Positions 17,357 to 26,736 of a DNA stretch of 64,000 bases are shown one piece after another. The stretch comes from Luteimicrobium subarcticum (GTDB taxonomy: Bacteria > Actinomycetota > Actinomycetes > Actinomycetales > Cellulomonadaceae), in contig NZ_PGTZ01000010.1 in NCBI RefSeq assembly GCF_002798015.1, positions 1 to 64,000 on the forward strand, in the 5' to 3' direction. A program made the translations under genes and the position numbers. Position 1 is the first letter of the stretch, and every line of letters starts with the position of its first letter. Under the pieces are notes generated by a model. The model was not told the DNA's origin. It searched no databases and saw only the letters and a program-made list of their open reading frames with translations.

Positions 17357-19150
17357 ATGCCGACTCGCCTCCGCCTCTGCTTGGCTCTCGCATCCAGCGC
17401 ACTGCTCGTCTCCTCCGTGGCGACCACCGCGACCGCGGAGACCGCGACAAGCCCCACGTATGCCTCCGTCCAAGGGACCGTCGTCGACGAGACCGGCTCG
17501 CCGGTCGCCGGGGCGCAGCTCGTCCTCCAGCACGGTGACAGCCGCTATGCCACCTCGACGGACGCCGACGGCACCTACGGGCTGGCGGGTCTCGCGAGCG
17601 GCTCATGGGTCGCCGACTTCAGCGCCGACTACGTGCCGGATCCCCGGACCCTCACGCTGACCGCGGGGACGACGACGGCCGCCCAGCCCCTCGTTGCTCG
17701 CCCCGGAGCGACGGTCTCGGGCCGCATCGTGGTCGCGGGCGGCCTGCCGGACGGCGCCGTCGCCTACGCATCGTTGACGGTGCCCGGCTCACAGGTCGAG
17801 CGGTCGGCCTCCGCGGCCGCCGACGGCACCTGGACCACGACGGGCATCCCCGCCGGACGCACGACCGTGACGCTGACGGCAGGCGGGAGCGAGACCGTCA
17901 CCCGCACGCTCGACGTCGCCGCAGGTGCCGCGACGGCCTCGACCGGGACGGTGACCCTGCGTCGCGCGTACGACATCTCGGGCCAGGTCCAGCTTCCTGA
18001 GCCCATCGGCCCGCACGACTCCCTGTCCAGCTGGCGCGCCGACCTGCATGCCGCGACGTCGTCCGGGAGTCCGACCGGTCCGACCCTGAGGTGGGTGCCG
18101 ATGAGGCTCGGCGCCGGTGACCAGTGGGCGTCGTACTCGCTGGACGGGATCGTGGCGGGACGGTACGTCGTGCGCGTGGTCGAGACGTACCAGGGCACGT
18201 CGCGGGCGGCGCTGCAGAAGACCGTGACCGTGACGAACCGAGACCTCGACCTGGGCGCCCCCATGATCTCCGTGGGAGCCCCGATCTCGGGGACCGCGTA
18301 CGACGGCTCGCTGACCGTGCTCGACGAGGGCGAGGTCACGGCGTTCGACGTGCCCTGCACCGGCGCGACCCCCGTACTGACATACGGCGTCTGGGGCGCG
18401 GTGCACCGGGACGGGACGTTCAGCGTCCCGACGCAGCGTGGGCACTGCTACGCGCTCACGACAGCGGCGCCGGGCTACTACTTCAAGGGCAGCGAGGCCG
18501 TCGGCGACCTCCTCCACGTGCGGGCCGGCACGGCGCACGTGAAGGCCCACCCGCGACTCTGGGCGCGTGTCTCCGGGACCTCGGCCCGCCTGCCGTACGG
18601 ACAGCGGAGCCTCATCGTGCACGTCACTCCCTACGGCAGGGCGACCTCGCCCGACGGAGGGTCCATCACGCTGCGCACCGGTGGCCGGACCATCGGCTCC
18701 GCTCGCGTGACGCACGGCCGCGCCGTCGTGCGGTTGAGCGCCCCGTTGCTCCCCGGTACGCGCACGATCTCGGCGACCTGGGGCGGCACGACGTCGTACG
18801 CCCCAGTCAACACGTCCTTCACCGTCCGCATCGCCCCGGTGGCCACTCACGGCACGGTGTCCGTCGGACGTGCGACGTCCGCGGGTGCCACCGTCACCGT
18901 CCGGGCGACGACGGCGCTGCGGCCCGCCGGCCCGCTGATCCTCGACGTCGACTACACGCGCACCGCACGCGCGACCGCGCACCTCGAGGGTGGCGTGTGG
19001 GTGGCGACCGTCCGGATGCAGCACGTGCCGACCGGGCGACACAGCGTCTTGCTGGTCCGCAGCGGCAACGGACAGGTCCTGTCGACGTCCACGGTGCACC
19101 GCGTCACCGTCAGCGCGACCCGCTCGGGGCACTGGACGTTCTGGCGCTGA
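17357..19150 (+). CDS. Secreted multi-domain beta-sandwich protein (carboxypeptidase-regulatory/Ig-like)
   Basis: 597 residues. Sec signal peptide at 1-27 (LRLCLALASSALLVSS...ATAE). Residues about 36-115 form a carboxypeptidase-regulatory-like/CNA-B-type unit (VQGTVVDETGSPVAGAQLVL...DADGTYGLAGLASG); a second similar unit lies near 115-200; the C-terminal part around 410-510 looks like a bacterial Ig-like repeat. No enzyme motif, no sorting signal and no membrane anchor, so it is probably released. Start ATG 17357 has GGGAG nine bases upstream. Role unknown. Confidence 0.75.
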   Translation: MPTRLRLCLALASSALLVSSVATTATAETATSPTYASVQGTVVDETGSPVAGAQLVLQHGDSRYATSTDADGTYGLAGLASGSWVADFSADYVPDPRTLTLTAGTTTAAQPLVARPGATVSGRIVVAGGLPDGAVAYASLTVPGSQVERSASAAADGTWTTTGIPAGRTTVTLTAGGSETVTRTLDVAAGAATASTGTVTLRRAYDISGQVQLPEPIGPHDSLSSWRADLHAATSSGSPTGPTLRWVPMRLGAGDQWASYSLDGIVAGRYVVRVVETYQGTSRAALQKTVTVTNRDLDLGAPMISVGAPISGTAYDGSLTVLDEGEVTAFDVPCTGATPVLTYGVWGAVHRDGTFSVPTQRGHCYALTTAAPGYYFKGSEAVGDLLHVRAGTAHVKAHPRLWARVSGTSARLPYGQRSLIVHVTPYGRATSPDGGSITLRTGGRTIGSARVTHGRAVVRLSAPLLPGTRTISATWGGTTSYAPVNTSFTVRIAPVATHGTVSVGRATSAGATVTVRATTALRPAGPLILDVDYTRTARATAHLEGGVWVATVRMQHVPTGRHSVLLVRSGNGQVLSTSTVHRVTVSATRSGHWTFWR

Positions 19151-19253
19151 CGGCGCCGTGCCCAGGCTCGGCTCCGGGCAGGGAGCCGCGGGGCTCGGGG
19201 CCCGGGGCGCGCTCGACGCGCTCGAGGTCGCGCGCGCTGGCATGCTCGGTCGC

Positions 19254-20993
19254 GTGAGCGAACCGTCAGCCGCCACGCCCGCAGACGACGCCGAGCAGGC
19301 GCCGCCCCCCGACAAGCCGACGTTCGGCAAGCCCACCACGCAGGACGTCACGTCCGGCTTCGTCACCGGCCTGTTCTCGATCCCGGAGGGCATGGCCTAC
19401 GCGAGCATCGGCGGGTTCGCCGCGCCGCTGGGCCTGTGGTCGGGCGTGGTGCCGACGATCGTGGGGTCGGCGCTCGCCCGGACCGTCCTCATGGTCACGA
19501 CGCTCACCAGCGCGATCGCCCTGTCGTCGCAGAGCGTGCTGGCTGCGGCGGGCCTCAAGCCGAACGACCTGGGGGCGCTGGCGACGCTCACCGTGCTGGT
19601 CGGGCTCGTCATGCTGATCATGGGCCTGCTCAAGCTCGGGTCGGTCATGTCGTTCGTGTCGACCGCGGTGATGACGGGCTTCACGACGGGGATCGCGCTG
19701 CAGATCGTCACGGGCGTCCTCAAGGACGCGACCGGGTACACACCCACCCCGCACAACACGCTCGCGAAGGTCGAGAACTCGATCGCCCACGTGGGCGACT
19801 GGAACGGGCCGACGGTGGTGGTCGCCGTGGCGACGGTGGCCGCGTGGGCGGCGTTCCACGCGGTGAAGAAGCTCGAGCAGTACGCGACGCTCCTCGCGCT
19901 GCTCGTCGTCAGCGTGGTGTGCGCGATCGTGAAGCCGGACATCGAGCTGGTCAAGGACATCGCGGCGATCCCACGGTCGCTTCCGCCGTTCTCGCTGCCC
20001 GACCTGGGCGCGGTGCCGGAGCTGGCGACCGGGGCGATCGCGATCGCGCTCGTCGCCCTCGCGCAGGCCGCCGGCATCGGCGCGGCCGTCGCCAACCCCG
20101 ACGGGTCGCGCCCGAACGCGTCGAAGGACTTCACCGCGCAGGGCGTCGCGAACATCGCCGGCGGGTTCTTCTCCGCCCTGCCGACGGGCGGCTCGCTGTC
20201 GCGCACGGGTGTCGGCACGAGCGCCGGGGCGAAGACGCGCTGGTCGGGCATCTTCGCCGGCGTGTGGCTCGCGCTCATCGTGCTCGCGGTCGGCCCGGTG
20301 GCGGGCGAGATCCCGATGGCCGTCATCGGCGGCCTGCTGATCGTCATCGGCGGCGAGCTCATCGCGGGGCGCGTCGGCGACATCACGCTCGTCCTGCGGA
20401 CGTCGTGGCTCTCCGCGCTCGCGATGATCGTGACGTTCCTCGCGACGACGCAGCTCCCCCTCCAGGACGCGATCTTTATCGGCGCGGGCCTGTCGATCCT
20501 GCTGTTCGCCGTCGGGTCGTCGAAGCGCGGCCAGCTCCTCGAGCTCACCCCCGACGGCCACGGCGGGTGGGAGCTCGGGGAGCCGCCCGCCGTCCTCCCG
20601 TCGGGACGCACGACCGTCCTGCACTACGTAGGCTCGGGCTTCTTCGCCGAGGTCAACCAGCTCGAGAGCGAGTGGCCCGACCCGCGCCCGACCCATGACG
20701 CCGCGCTGGTGGTCTCGCTGCGCGGCTCGACGGGCATCCCGTCCGCGACCTTCGTCAAGGCCTACGTGCGCGCCGTCCAGCGGCTGCGCCGCCATGGCGT
20801 CGAGGTCGTCCTGTGCGGAGTGCCGCCCCGCCTGCACGCCCTCCTGGAGCGCACCGGGGCGCTCGACACCTTGGGCCACGACTCCGTCGTCCCCGAGACG
20901 TCGCACCTGCTGGAGTCGCTCGACGAGGCCTACGCCATCGCCGAGCGGCGGCGACTCGCCGCTGCCACCGGCGACGACGGCGCCACCGGGTAG
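19254..20993 (+). CDS. SulP family anion permease
   Basis: 579 residues. Ten or more membrane helices, with the SulP opening GFVTGLFSIPEGMAYASIGGFAAPLGLWSG and the conserved ALPTGGSLSRTGVGTSAGAKTRWSGIFAG. The C-terminal about 120 residues form a STAS-like domain (HDAALVVSLRGSTGIPSATFVKAY...HGVEVVLCGV). Members carry sulfate, bicarbonate or dicarboxylates; substrate not readable here. Start GTG 19254; ATG 19242 in the same frame is possible. Confidence 0.9.
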   Translation: MSEPSAATPADDAEQAPPPDKPTFGKPTTQDVTSGFVTGLFSIPEGMAYASIGGFAAPLGLWSGVVPTIVGSALARTVLMVTTLTSAIALSSQSVLAAAGLKPNDLGALATLTVLVGLVMLIMGLLKLGSVMSFVSTAVMTGFTTGIALQIVTGVLKDATGYTPTPHNTLAKVENSIAHVGDWNGPTVVVAVATVAAWAAFHAVKKLEQYATLLALLVVSVVCAIVKPDIELVKDIAAIPRSLPPFSLPDLGAVPELATGAIAIALVALAQAAGIGAAVANPDGSRPNASKDFTAQGVANIAGGFFSALPTGGSLSRTGVGTSAGAKTRWSGIFAGVWLALIVLAVGPVAGEIPMAVIGGLLIVIGGELIAGRVGDITLVLRTSWLSALAMIVTFLATTQLPLQDAIFIGAGLSILLFAVGSSKRGQLLELTPDGHGGWELGEPPAVLPSGRTTVLHYVGSGFFAEVNQLESEWPDPRPTHDAALVVSLRGSTGIPSATFVKAYVRAVQRLRRHGVEVVLCGVPPRLHALLERTGALDTLGHDSVVPETSHLLESLDEAYAIAERRRLAAATGDDGATG

Positions 20994-21025
20994 TCCGCAC
21001 GGGGGCCCGGTTAGGCTGGCTGACG

Positions 21026-22243
21026 ATGGATGGTCTTCTCCCCTGGTGGCGCTCCCGGTCCGTGCTCTTCCGTGACGCCTGCCTGGCGGTGGTCCTCGCG
21101 GCGGTCGCCCTGGCGGCCGTGCCCCACGACGGCTGGCCGGCCTGGCTGACCGTCCTGGGGGCGCTCTCGCTCGTCGCGCGGCGGACGCGCCCGGAGGTCG
21201 TCCTGGCGGTCACCGGGGGCCTCCTGGGGATCGCCGTCGTCGGCACGGTCGGTGTCGTCCTGACGCTGCCCGCGCTGGTCGCGGTGCTCACCGTGGTGCG
21301 CCGGTCCTCCCCGTGGCTCGGCCTGGCGGCAGCGGGGGTCGAGGCCGCGTGGGTGTGCGCCGCGACCGTGCTGCACGACGCACCCGGCGCCGGGACCCTC
21401 GCGCTGCTGGTCGCGGCCCTGTTCGCGCTCGCCGTGGCCGCGGCGCTGGCGGTCCGTGTCCGGGACGACGCGGTCCGGGTGACGCGCGACGCGGTCGCGT
21501 GGTCGGACGTCGCGCGGGACGCCACCGCCGCTCGCGCGGACGCCGAGGAGCGCCTGCGCGCGGCGCGCGCGCTGCACGACGCGGCGCGCGAGCACGCGGC
21601 CGTCGTGACCGTGCAGGCGGACGTCGCCGAACAGCTCGTCACCGCCCACCCCGAGCACGCGCGCGCTGCGCTCGACCAGGTGCAGACGGCCGGGCGCGCC
21701 GTCGTGCAGGAGCTCGCCGCGCTCTCGCTCCTCCTGCCGCAGGACCCGGAGTCCGCCGAGGGCACGCCCGGGCCGGTGCACCTGCGGGCGCTGCTCGACG
21801 AGGCGCGCGCCGCCGGCCTGACCGTCACGACGACGTCGACGGGCGAGCCGTACCCGCTCTCGCCCGAGGCGGACCTGGCGGCGACCCACGTCGTGCAGGA
21901 GGCGCTGGCGAACGCCCACAGGCACGGCGGCGGCTCCGCGCACGTCCGCCTGGCGTACACGCCCGGCTCGCTCGTGGTGGAGGTCACGAACCCGCTGGCG
22001 GACGACACGACCGCTGCCGACGCGGCGGCCCGACGCGACCACACGGACGAGGGCGGCCTCGCGGGCCTGCGCGCACGCGTCGACGCCCTCGGCGGCACGT
22101 TCGACGCGGGACCGGGCGACGGGTCGACGCGCGGGAGGTTCGTCGTGCGCGCCGCGCTGCCCACGCCGGACGCCCGGGACGATGCGGCCGACGACGCCGC
22201 CCACGACGCACCGGAGCACATCGCCCTGCAGCCTCCCGGCTGA
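21026..22243 (+). CDS. Sensor histidine kinase, HisKA_3/NarL type, without a neighbouring response regulator
   Basis: 405 residues. Four or five membrane helices (about 8-160), a coiled dimerisation segment with the phosphoacceptor RAARALHDAAREHAAVV, and an HATPase domain with N box VVQEALANAHRHG and GGLAGLRARVDALGG. The start ATG follows TAGGCT (21012-21017) by eight bases and has no ribosome site, so it is leaderless. The next genes encode an ABC exporter, not a response regulator, so either a distant partner exists or the kinase is coupled to the exporter. Confidence 0.82.
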   Translation: MDGLLPWWRSRSVLFRDACLAVVLAAVALAAVPHDGWPAWLTVLGALSLVARRTRPEVVLAVTGGLLGIAVVGTVGVVLTLPALVAVLTVVRRSSPWLGLAAAGVEAAWVCAATVLHDAPGAGTLALLVAALFALAVAAALAVRVRDDAVRVTRDAVAWSDVARDATAARADAEERLRAARALHDAAREHAAVVTVQADVAEQLVTAHPEHARAALDQVQTAGRAVVQELAALSLLLPQDPESAEGTPGPVHLRALLDEARAAGLTVTTTSTGEPYPLSPEADLAATHVVQEALANAHRHGGGSAHVRLAYTPGSLVVEVTNPLADDTTAADAAARRDHTDEGGLAGLRARVDALGGTFDAGPGDGSTRGRFVVRAALPTPDARDDAADDAAHDAPEHIALQPPG

Positions 22244-22278
22244 CCGCTCGGACCACGACCTGGACCGGAGGACCCTCG

Positions 22279-23259
22279 ATGACCGTCGCACCCCGGCACA
22301 CCGCTGCCGCCCCACCCCGCTCGTCGGCACCCGCGGTCGAGGTCCACGGCCTGCGCAAGCGCTTCGGCAGCGTCCAGGCGCTCGACGGCCTCGACCTCGT
22401 CGTCGCGCCCGGCCAGGTGGCGGGCTTCCTCGGCCCGAACGGTGCGGGCAAGTCCACGACGATCCGTGTGCTCCTCGGGATGCTCCGTCCCGACGCGGGG
22501 ACCGCCCGGCTGCTCGGCGGCGACCCGTGGTCGGACGCCGTCGCCCTGCACCGCCGGCTGGCGTACGTCCCGGGCGACGTGACGCTGTGGCCCCACCTGA
22601 CGGGCGGCGAGACGATCGACCTTCTGCTCCGCCTGCGTGGCGCACCCGTCGACCCGCAGCGCCGCCAGGCGGCGCTCGACCGGTTCGAGCTCGACCCGAC
22701 GCGCCGCACGGGGACGTACTCGAAGGGCAACCGGCAGAAGGTGGCGCTCGTGGCCGCGTTCGCGGCGGACGTCGAGCTGCTCGTCCTGGACGAGCCCACC
22801 TCGGGACTCGACCCGATCATGGAGGCCGTCTTCCAGGACTGCGTCCGCGACGCCACCTCCCGGGGTGCCTCGGTCCTGCTGTCGAGCCACATCCTGGCGG
22901 AGGTCGAGACGCTCTGCGACACCGTGACGATCATCCGGGCCGGGCGGACCGTGCAGGCGGGGACGCTCGCGGAGCTGCGGCACCTGACCCGGTCGGCGGT
23001 GGTGGCCCACGTCCCCGACGCACCCCGGGCGGTCGACGCCCTGGGCCGGGTCGACGGGGTGCACGACCTCGCCGCCGACGACGACCGCGTGACCTTCCAC
23101 CTCGACGACGCGGCCGTGCCGGGCGTCGTCCGCGTGCTCGCCGACCTGGACGCGCACGGCCTGACCATCGCTCCCCCGTCGCTCGAGGAGCTGTTCCTGC
23201 GGGAGTACGGGGACGAGCTCGCGGCGCTCGAGGGCAGCGGCGAGGACGGCGCCGCGTGA
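22279..23259 (+). CDS. ABC transporter ATP-binding protein (antibiotic exporter type)
   Basis: 326 residues. Walker A GPNGAGKSTT, Walker B LLVLDEPTSGLDP, switch SSHI; the signature is YSKGNRQKV instead of LSGGQ, as usual in this drug-export branch. GGAGG precedes ATG 22279. It follows the sensor kinase by 35 bp and overlaps the permease gene (GTGA). The tail region 220-326 is the extra C-terminal domain of drug exporters. Confidence 0.9.
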   Translation: MTVAPRHTAAAPPRSSAPAVEVHGLRKRFGSVQALDGLDLVVAPGQVAGFLGPNGAGKSTTIRVLLGMLRPDAGTARLLGGDPWSDAVALHRRLAYVPGDVTLWPHLTGGETIDLLLRLRGAPVDPQRRQAALDRFELDPTRRTGTYSKGNRQKVALVAAFAADVELLVLDEPTSGLDPIMEAVFQDCVRDATSRGASVLLSSHILAEVETLCDTVTIIRAGRTVQAGTLAELRHLTRSAVVAHVPDAPRAVDALGRVDGVHDLAADDDRVTFHLDDAAVPGVVRVLADLDAHGLTIAPPSLEELFLREYGDELAALEGSGEDGAA

Positions 23260-24878
23260 GCGCGAGCGCGAGCGGCACGCTCACGGCGACCGGGCGGCTC
23301 ACGCGTCTCGCGCTGCGCCGCGACCGCGTCACGGTGCCGGTCTCGGCGCTCGCTCTGGCCGTGACGGTCCTCGTCAGCGCGAGCGCGATGCAGACCGCCT
23401 ACCCGACGGCCGCGGACCGCGCGCAGCTCGCCCAGGGCGCGGGCACGAACGCGGCGTTCCTCGTGCTGCTCGGCCCGTTCCGGAACCCGGCGTCCGTCGC
23501 GAGCACGACGGCGTGGCGCGTCGGCCTGTTCATGGTCGCCGTCGCAGGCGTCCTCGCGGCGCTCGCCGTCGTGCGGCACACGCGCGGCGAGGAGGAGGCC
23601 GGACGGCTCGAGCTCGTCCGTTCGACGCCCGTGGGCCGGCTGTCACCGCTGGGCTCGGGCGTGCTGGTGGGGTCGGTGCTCAGCGGGGCGGTCGCCGTCG
23701 TCATGACGCTCGTCCTCCTGCCCTCCGGCGACACGGCCGACGACGTCGCCGGCGCGGTCGCGTTCGGCGCGCAGTTCCTCGGGATCGGGCTCGCGTCCGT
23801 GGGTGTCGGCGCGGTGTGCGCGCAGGTCGCCGCGACGGCGCGCACGGCCCGGACGCTCGCGCTGGCCGTCCTCGTGGGCGGCTACGCGCTGCGGGGCGTC
23901 GGCGACGTCCAGGACGACCTGTCGTGGCTGGTCTGGTTGTCGCCGGTCGGCTGGGCGGAGCGCATGGACGCGTACGGCGCGAACGCGTACGGGCCGTTCG
24001 TGCTGTGCGTGCTGCTGGGCGCGGCCGGGGTCGCGCTCGCCGCCGTGCTCTCGGGCCACCGCGACCTGGGCGCCGGGCTCGTCGCGCCACGGCCGGGGCC
24101 GGCGGCGTCCGCGTCCCTGGGGACGGTCGGCGCGCTCGTCACGCGGCTCCAGTGGGCGTCGGTCGCGGCGTGGGCGCTGACGGCCGGGCTGTACTGCTTC
24201 GTCGTGGGCTGCGTGCTGGAGTCCGCCGACTCGCTGCTGCAGGGCAACGCGGCCGCGCAGCAGTACGTCGAGACGCTCGGCGGCGCGGGCAAGCTCCAGG
24301 ACACGCTCGTCGCGGTGGTGATGTCGTTCGTGGGGACGGCGGCGGCCGCGTTCGGCGTGAGCGCCGCGACGCAGGCGCACGGCGAGGAGACGAGGGGGCG
24401 CACGGAGCTCGTCCTCGCGACGGGCACGTCCCGCGCCCGGTACCTGGCGGCCTGGACGTCCCTGGTCGTCGCCGGCGTGGTCGTGCTGCTCGCGGCGTGC
24501 GGGCTGCTCATGGGCGTGGGCCACGCCGTCACGGGCGGGACGTGGGGCGAGTCGCTCGTCACGGAGGTGGCCGCGGCGGCCGTGCAGGCACCCGCCGCGC
24601 TCGTCGTCGGCGGGGTCGCGCTCGTCCTGTACGGGTGGCGGCCGCGCCTCGTGGGGCTCGGGTGGGCCCTCGTCGTGGCGATCGTGCTCGTCGTGCTGCT
24701 GGGCAGCGCGCTGCACCTGCCGCAGTGGGTCCTCGACCTGTCGCCGTTCACCCACGTCCCGGCGGTCCCGGTCGACGACGTCGACGTGGTCCCGCTCGCC
24801 GTGCTGCTCGGCGTGGCCCTCATCCTGGGCGCGCTCGCGTTCGTCGGCTTCTGCCGGCGCGAGGTGGGCTCGGCGTGA
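23256..24878 (+). CDS. ABC permease, exporter of polyketide antibiotics family
   Basis: 540 residues with about twelve membrane helices in two similar halves. Each half carries a GEE-x-GR-x-EL block: RGEEEAGRLELVRSTPVGR and HGEETRGRTELVLATGTSRARY, the hallmark of the TylC/exporter-of-polyketide-antibiotics group. Start GTG in the GTGA overlap with the ATPase gene. Forms one exporter with that ATPase; substrate unknown, but antibiotic resistance or secretion is usual. Confidence 0.87.
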   Translation: MSASASGTLTATGRLTRLALRRDRVTVPVSALALAVTVLVSASAMQTAYPTAADRAQLAQGAGTNAAFLVLLGPFRNPASVASTTAWRVGLFMVAVAGVLAALAVVRHTRGEEEAGRLELVRSTPVGRLSPLGSGVLVGSVLSGAVAVVMTLVLLPSGDTADDVAGAVAFGAQFLGIGLASVGVGAVCAQVAATARTARTLALAVLVGGYALRGVGDVQDDLSWLVWLSPVGWAERMDAYGANAYGPFVLCVLLGAAGVALAAVLSGHRDLGAGLVAPRPGPAASASLGTVGALVTRLQWASVAAWALTAGLYCFVVGCVLESADSLLQGNAAAQQYVETLGGAGKLQDTLVAVVMSFVGTAAAAFGVSAATQAHGEETRGRTELVLATGTSRARYLAAWTSLVVAGVVVLLAACGLLMGVGHAVTGGTWGESLVTEVAAAAVQAPAALVVGGVALVLYGWRPRLVGLGWALVVAIVLVVLLGSALHLPQWVLDLSPFTHVPAVPVDDVDVVPLAVLLGVALILGALAFVGFCRREVGSA

Positions 24879-24942
24879 CGGTCGACGGGTCCGCACACTC
24901 CTTTCACAGGGTCCGTCCAGCCCGTTTCGTACACTCGTCCGC

Positions 24943-25245
24943 ATGATCTTCAAAGCCGTCGGCGACGGACGCCCGTACCCGGACCACGGCAAGGTCACGC
25001 CCAAGGACTGGTCGACCGTCCCGCCGCGCCAGGTGCGTCTCGACGAGCTCGTCACGACCAAGCGCACCCTCAACCTCGACAACCTGCTCTCCGAGGACTC
25101 CACGTTCTACGGCGACCTGTTCGCGCACGTCGTCGAGTACCGCGGGGTCCTCTACCTCGAGGACGGCCTGCACCGTGCCGTGCGGGCCGCGCTCCAGCAG
25201 CGGTCGATCCTGCACGCCCGCGTCCTCACCGTTCCCGGAACGTGA
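24943..25245 (+). CDS. Conserved actinobacterial 100-residue protein
   Basis: 100 residues starting MIFKAVGDGRPYPDHGK, with VPPRQVRLDELVTTKRTL and ending YLEDGLHRAVRAALQQRSILHARVL. Relatives are widespread in actinobacteria and are sometimes labelled VapB-family antitoxin, though no toxin gene is adjacent. The LDELVTTKR...LEDGLHRA pattern is reminiscent of ParB/Srx-like folds (VxIDGNHR), which I offer as speculation. Start ATG 24943 follows a TACACT-like -10 box by about seven bases, so it is probably leaderless. Confidence 0.7.
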   Translation: MIFKAVGDGRPYPDHGKVTPKDWSTVPPRQVRLDELVTTKRTLNLDNLLSEDSTFYGDLFAHVVEYRGVLYLEDGLHRAVRAALQQRSILHARVLTVPGT

Positions 25246-25302
25246 CCCCGAGGTGTCGCGCGCCCGCAGGAACACCCGCCCGAGACTGTGTACGGTCGTG
25301 CC

Positions 25303-25944
25303 GTGAACCAGCGCACGGCACCCTCCCCGCGCGAGCTGCGCCGGCGGCGGATGCACGAACGGCAGGCCGTGGTCTTCGGCCTGCTGATCGGCGCGCTGAT
25401 CCTCGTCGGGCTCTTCGCCGTCGGCATCGCCACCGGTGCCGTCAAGTCCCCCGTCGACCGCTCCATCCAGACCGCGTCCCCCGATGACGACGCGATGACG
25501 ACGGCCCAGCCGTGCGTCCCGGCCAAGACCAAGCCGGTCTCCTACGGGAGGATCAAGGTCAACATCTACAACGCGTCGTCGCGCGCCGGGCTCGCCACGA
25601 CCGTGTCGCGGGAGCTGGACGCCCGGGGCTTCAAGACCGGCACGATCGGCAACAGCACCCAGGACATCAAGTCCCAGCGGATCGTCTTCGGGCCGAAGGG
25701 CGTGGCGGCGGCGTACACCCTGGCGGCTCAGGTGCCCGACGCGAAGCTGGTCCTCGACGCGCGCAAGAACCGGACCGTGGACGTCGTCCTCAGCGCGTCG
25801 TACTCGGCCCTCGTCCCGCTGGACGACGTGGAGCTGTCGCCGAGGAAGTCGATGACGAGCGTCGCCGGCTGCGTCCCGCTGAAGGACGTCACCCCGCTCG
25901 CACCGTTGCCGAAGGCCACCCCGACCGTGAAGGTCAAGGGCTGA
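25303..25944 (+). CDS. LytR C-terminal domain membrane protein
   Basis: 213 residues. Short basic cytoplasmic head, one membrane helix (about 24-46), then an extracellular LytR_C domain (IKVNIYNASSRAGLATTVSRELDARGF...IVFGPKGVAAAYTLA). Such stand-alone domains are envelope-associated, near wall-polymer ligases. I start at GTG 25303, six bases after a TACGGT -10 box; the in-frame GTG 25288 lies within the promoter. Confidence 0.85.
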   Translation: MNQRTAPSPRELRRRRMHERQAVVFGLLIGALILVGLFAVGIATGAVKSPVDRSIQTASPDDDAMTTAQPCVPAKTKPVSYGRIKVNIYNASSRAGLATTVSRELDARGFKTGTIGNSTQDIKSQRIVFGPKGVAAAYTLAAQVPDAKLVLDARKNRTVDVVLSASYSALVPLDDVELSPRKSMTSVAGCVPLKDVTPLAPLPKATPTVKVKG

Positions 25945-25993
25945 GGGTCCCGCGATACGATCGCGCGTCCCCTCCCGACGATCGAACGAGGCC

Positions 25994-26650
25994 GTGAAGC
26001 GCATGCCCGGACCTGCCGGCGGACCGACCACCACGATCCCGACGCTGCCCATCCGTCGTGCGGACGTCGACGACCGCGCGGAGGTCGACCGGGTCTACGA
26101 GATCTGTCTGCGCACGGGCGCGTCGGGCGCCGACGCGACCGACGACTACGACGACCCGCGGCTGATCGGCGAGGTCTACGCGGGCCAGTACCTGCGGTTC
26201 GCGCCCGACCTGGCGTTCGTGCTCGAGCACCCGGAGGACGGGGTCGTCGGCTACGTGCTGGGCGCTGCCGACACGCGGTCGTTCGAGGACGTGCTGGAGG
26301 CCGAGTGGTGGCCGGCGCTGCGCGCCCGCTACCCCGAGGGCGTCTACCCCGAGGACAGCCCGTCCGCCGCCCGCGTCCGCACGATCCACCACCCCGACGT
26401 CACGGACGACGCACTGCTCGCCGACTACCCGGCTCACCTGCACGTCGACCTTCTGCCCGCGGCGCAGGGCGGCGGCAACGGTCGCCGCATCCTCGCGACG
26501 CTGCTCGACGCGCTGCGCCAGCAGGGCGTGCGCGGAGTGCACCTCGGCGTCGCGCCCGACAACGTGGCCGCGCAGGGCTTCTACGAGCACGTCGGTTTCG
26601 TGCGGCTCAACCGACCGGGCGTCGTGTTCGGGATGCGCCTCGACGGCTGA
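25994..26650 (+). CDS. GNAT family N-acetyltransferase
   Basis: 218 residues. The acetyl-CoA loop appears as HVDLLPAAQGGGNGRRILATLLDALRQQG, followed by VHLGVAPDNVAAQGFYEHVGF. The opening PIRRADVDDRAEVDRVYEICLRTGASG and length resemble the acetyltransferase-like group related to the C-terminal domain of eukaryotic O-GlcNAcase. Substrate unknown. GTG 25994 and ATG 26003 are both possible starts; an AACGAGG stretch sits just upstream. Confidence 0.82.
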   Translation: MKRMPGPAGGPTTTIPTLPIRRADVDDRAEVDRVYEICLRTGASGADATDDYDDPRLIGEVYAGQYLRFAPDLAFVLEHPEDGVVGYVLGAADTRSFEDVLEAEWWPALRARYPEGVYPEDSPSAARVRTIHHPDVTDDALLADYPAHLHVDLLPAAQGGGNGRRILATLLDALRQQGVRGVHLGVAPDNVAAQGFYEHVGFVRLNRPGVVFGMRLDG

Positions 26651-26656
26651 CGGACG

Positions 26657-26700
26657 GACGCGGGGCCCGGACCGGTGTCACCCGGCCCGGACCCCGCGTC
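26657..26700. terminator. Bidirectional terminator hairpin
   Basis: GACGCGGGG (26657-26665) pairs with CCCCGCGTC (26692-26700), with further pairing inside; lies between the convergent acetyltransferase and GH87 genes. Confidence 0.75.
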
Positions 26701-26736
26701 CGTGCTCGCTGGAGGGATCGCCCGAGGGCGACCCGA

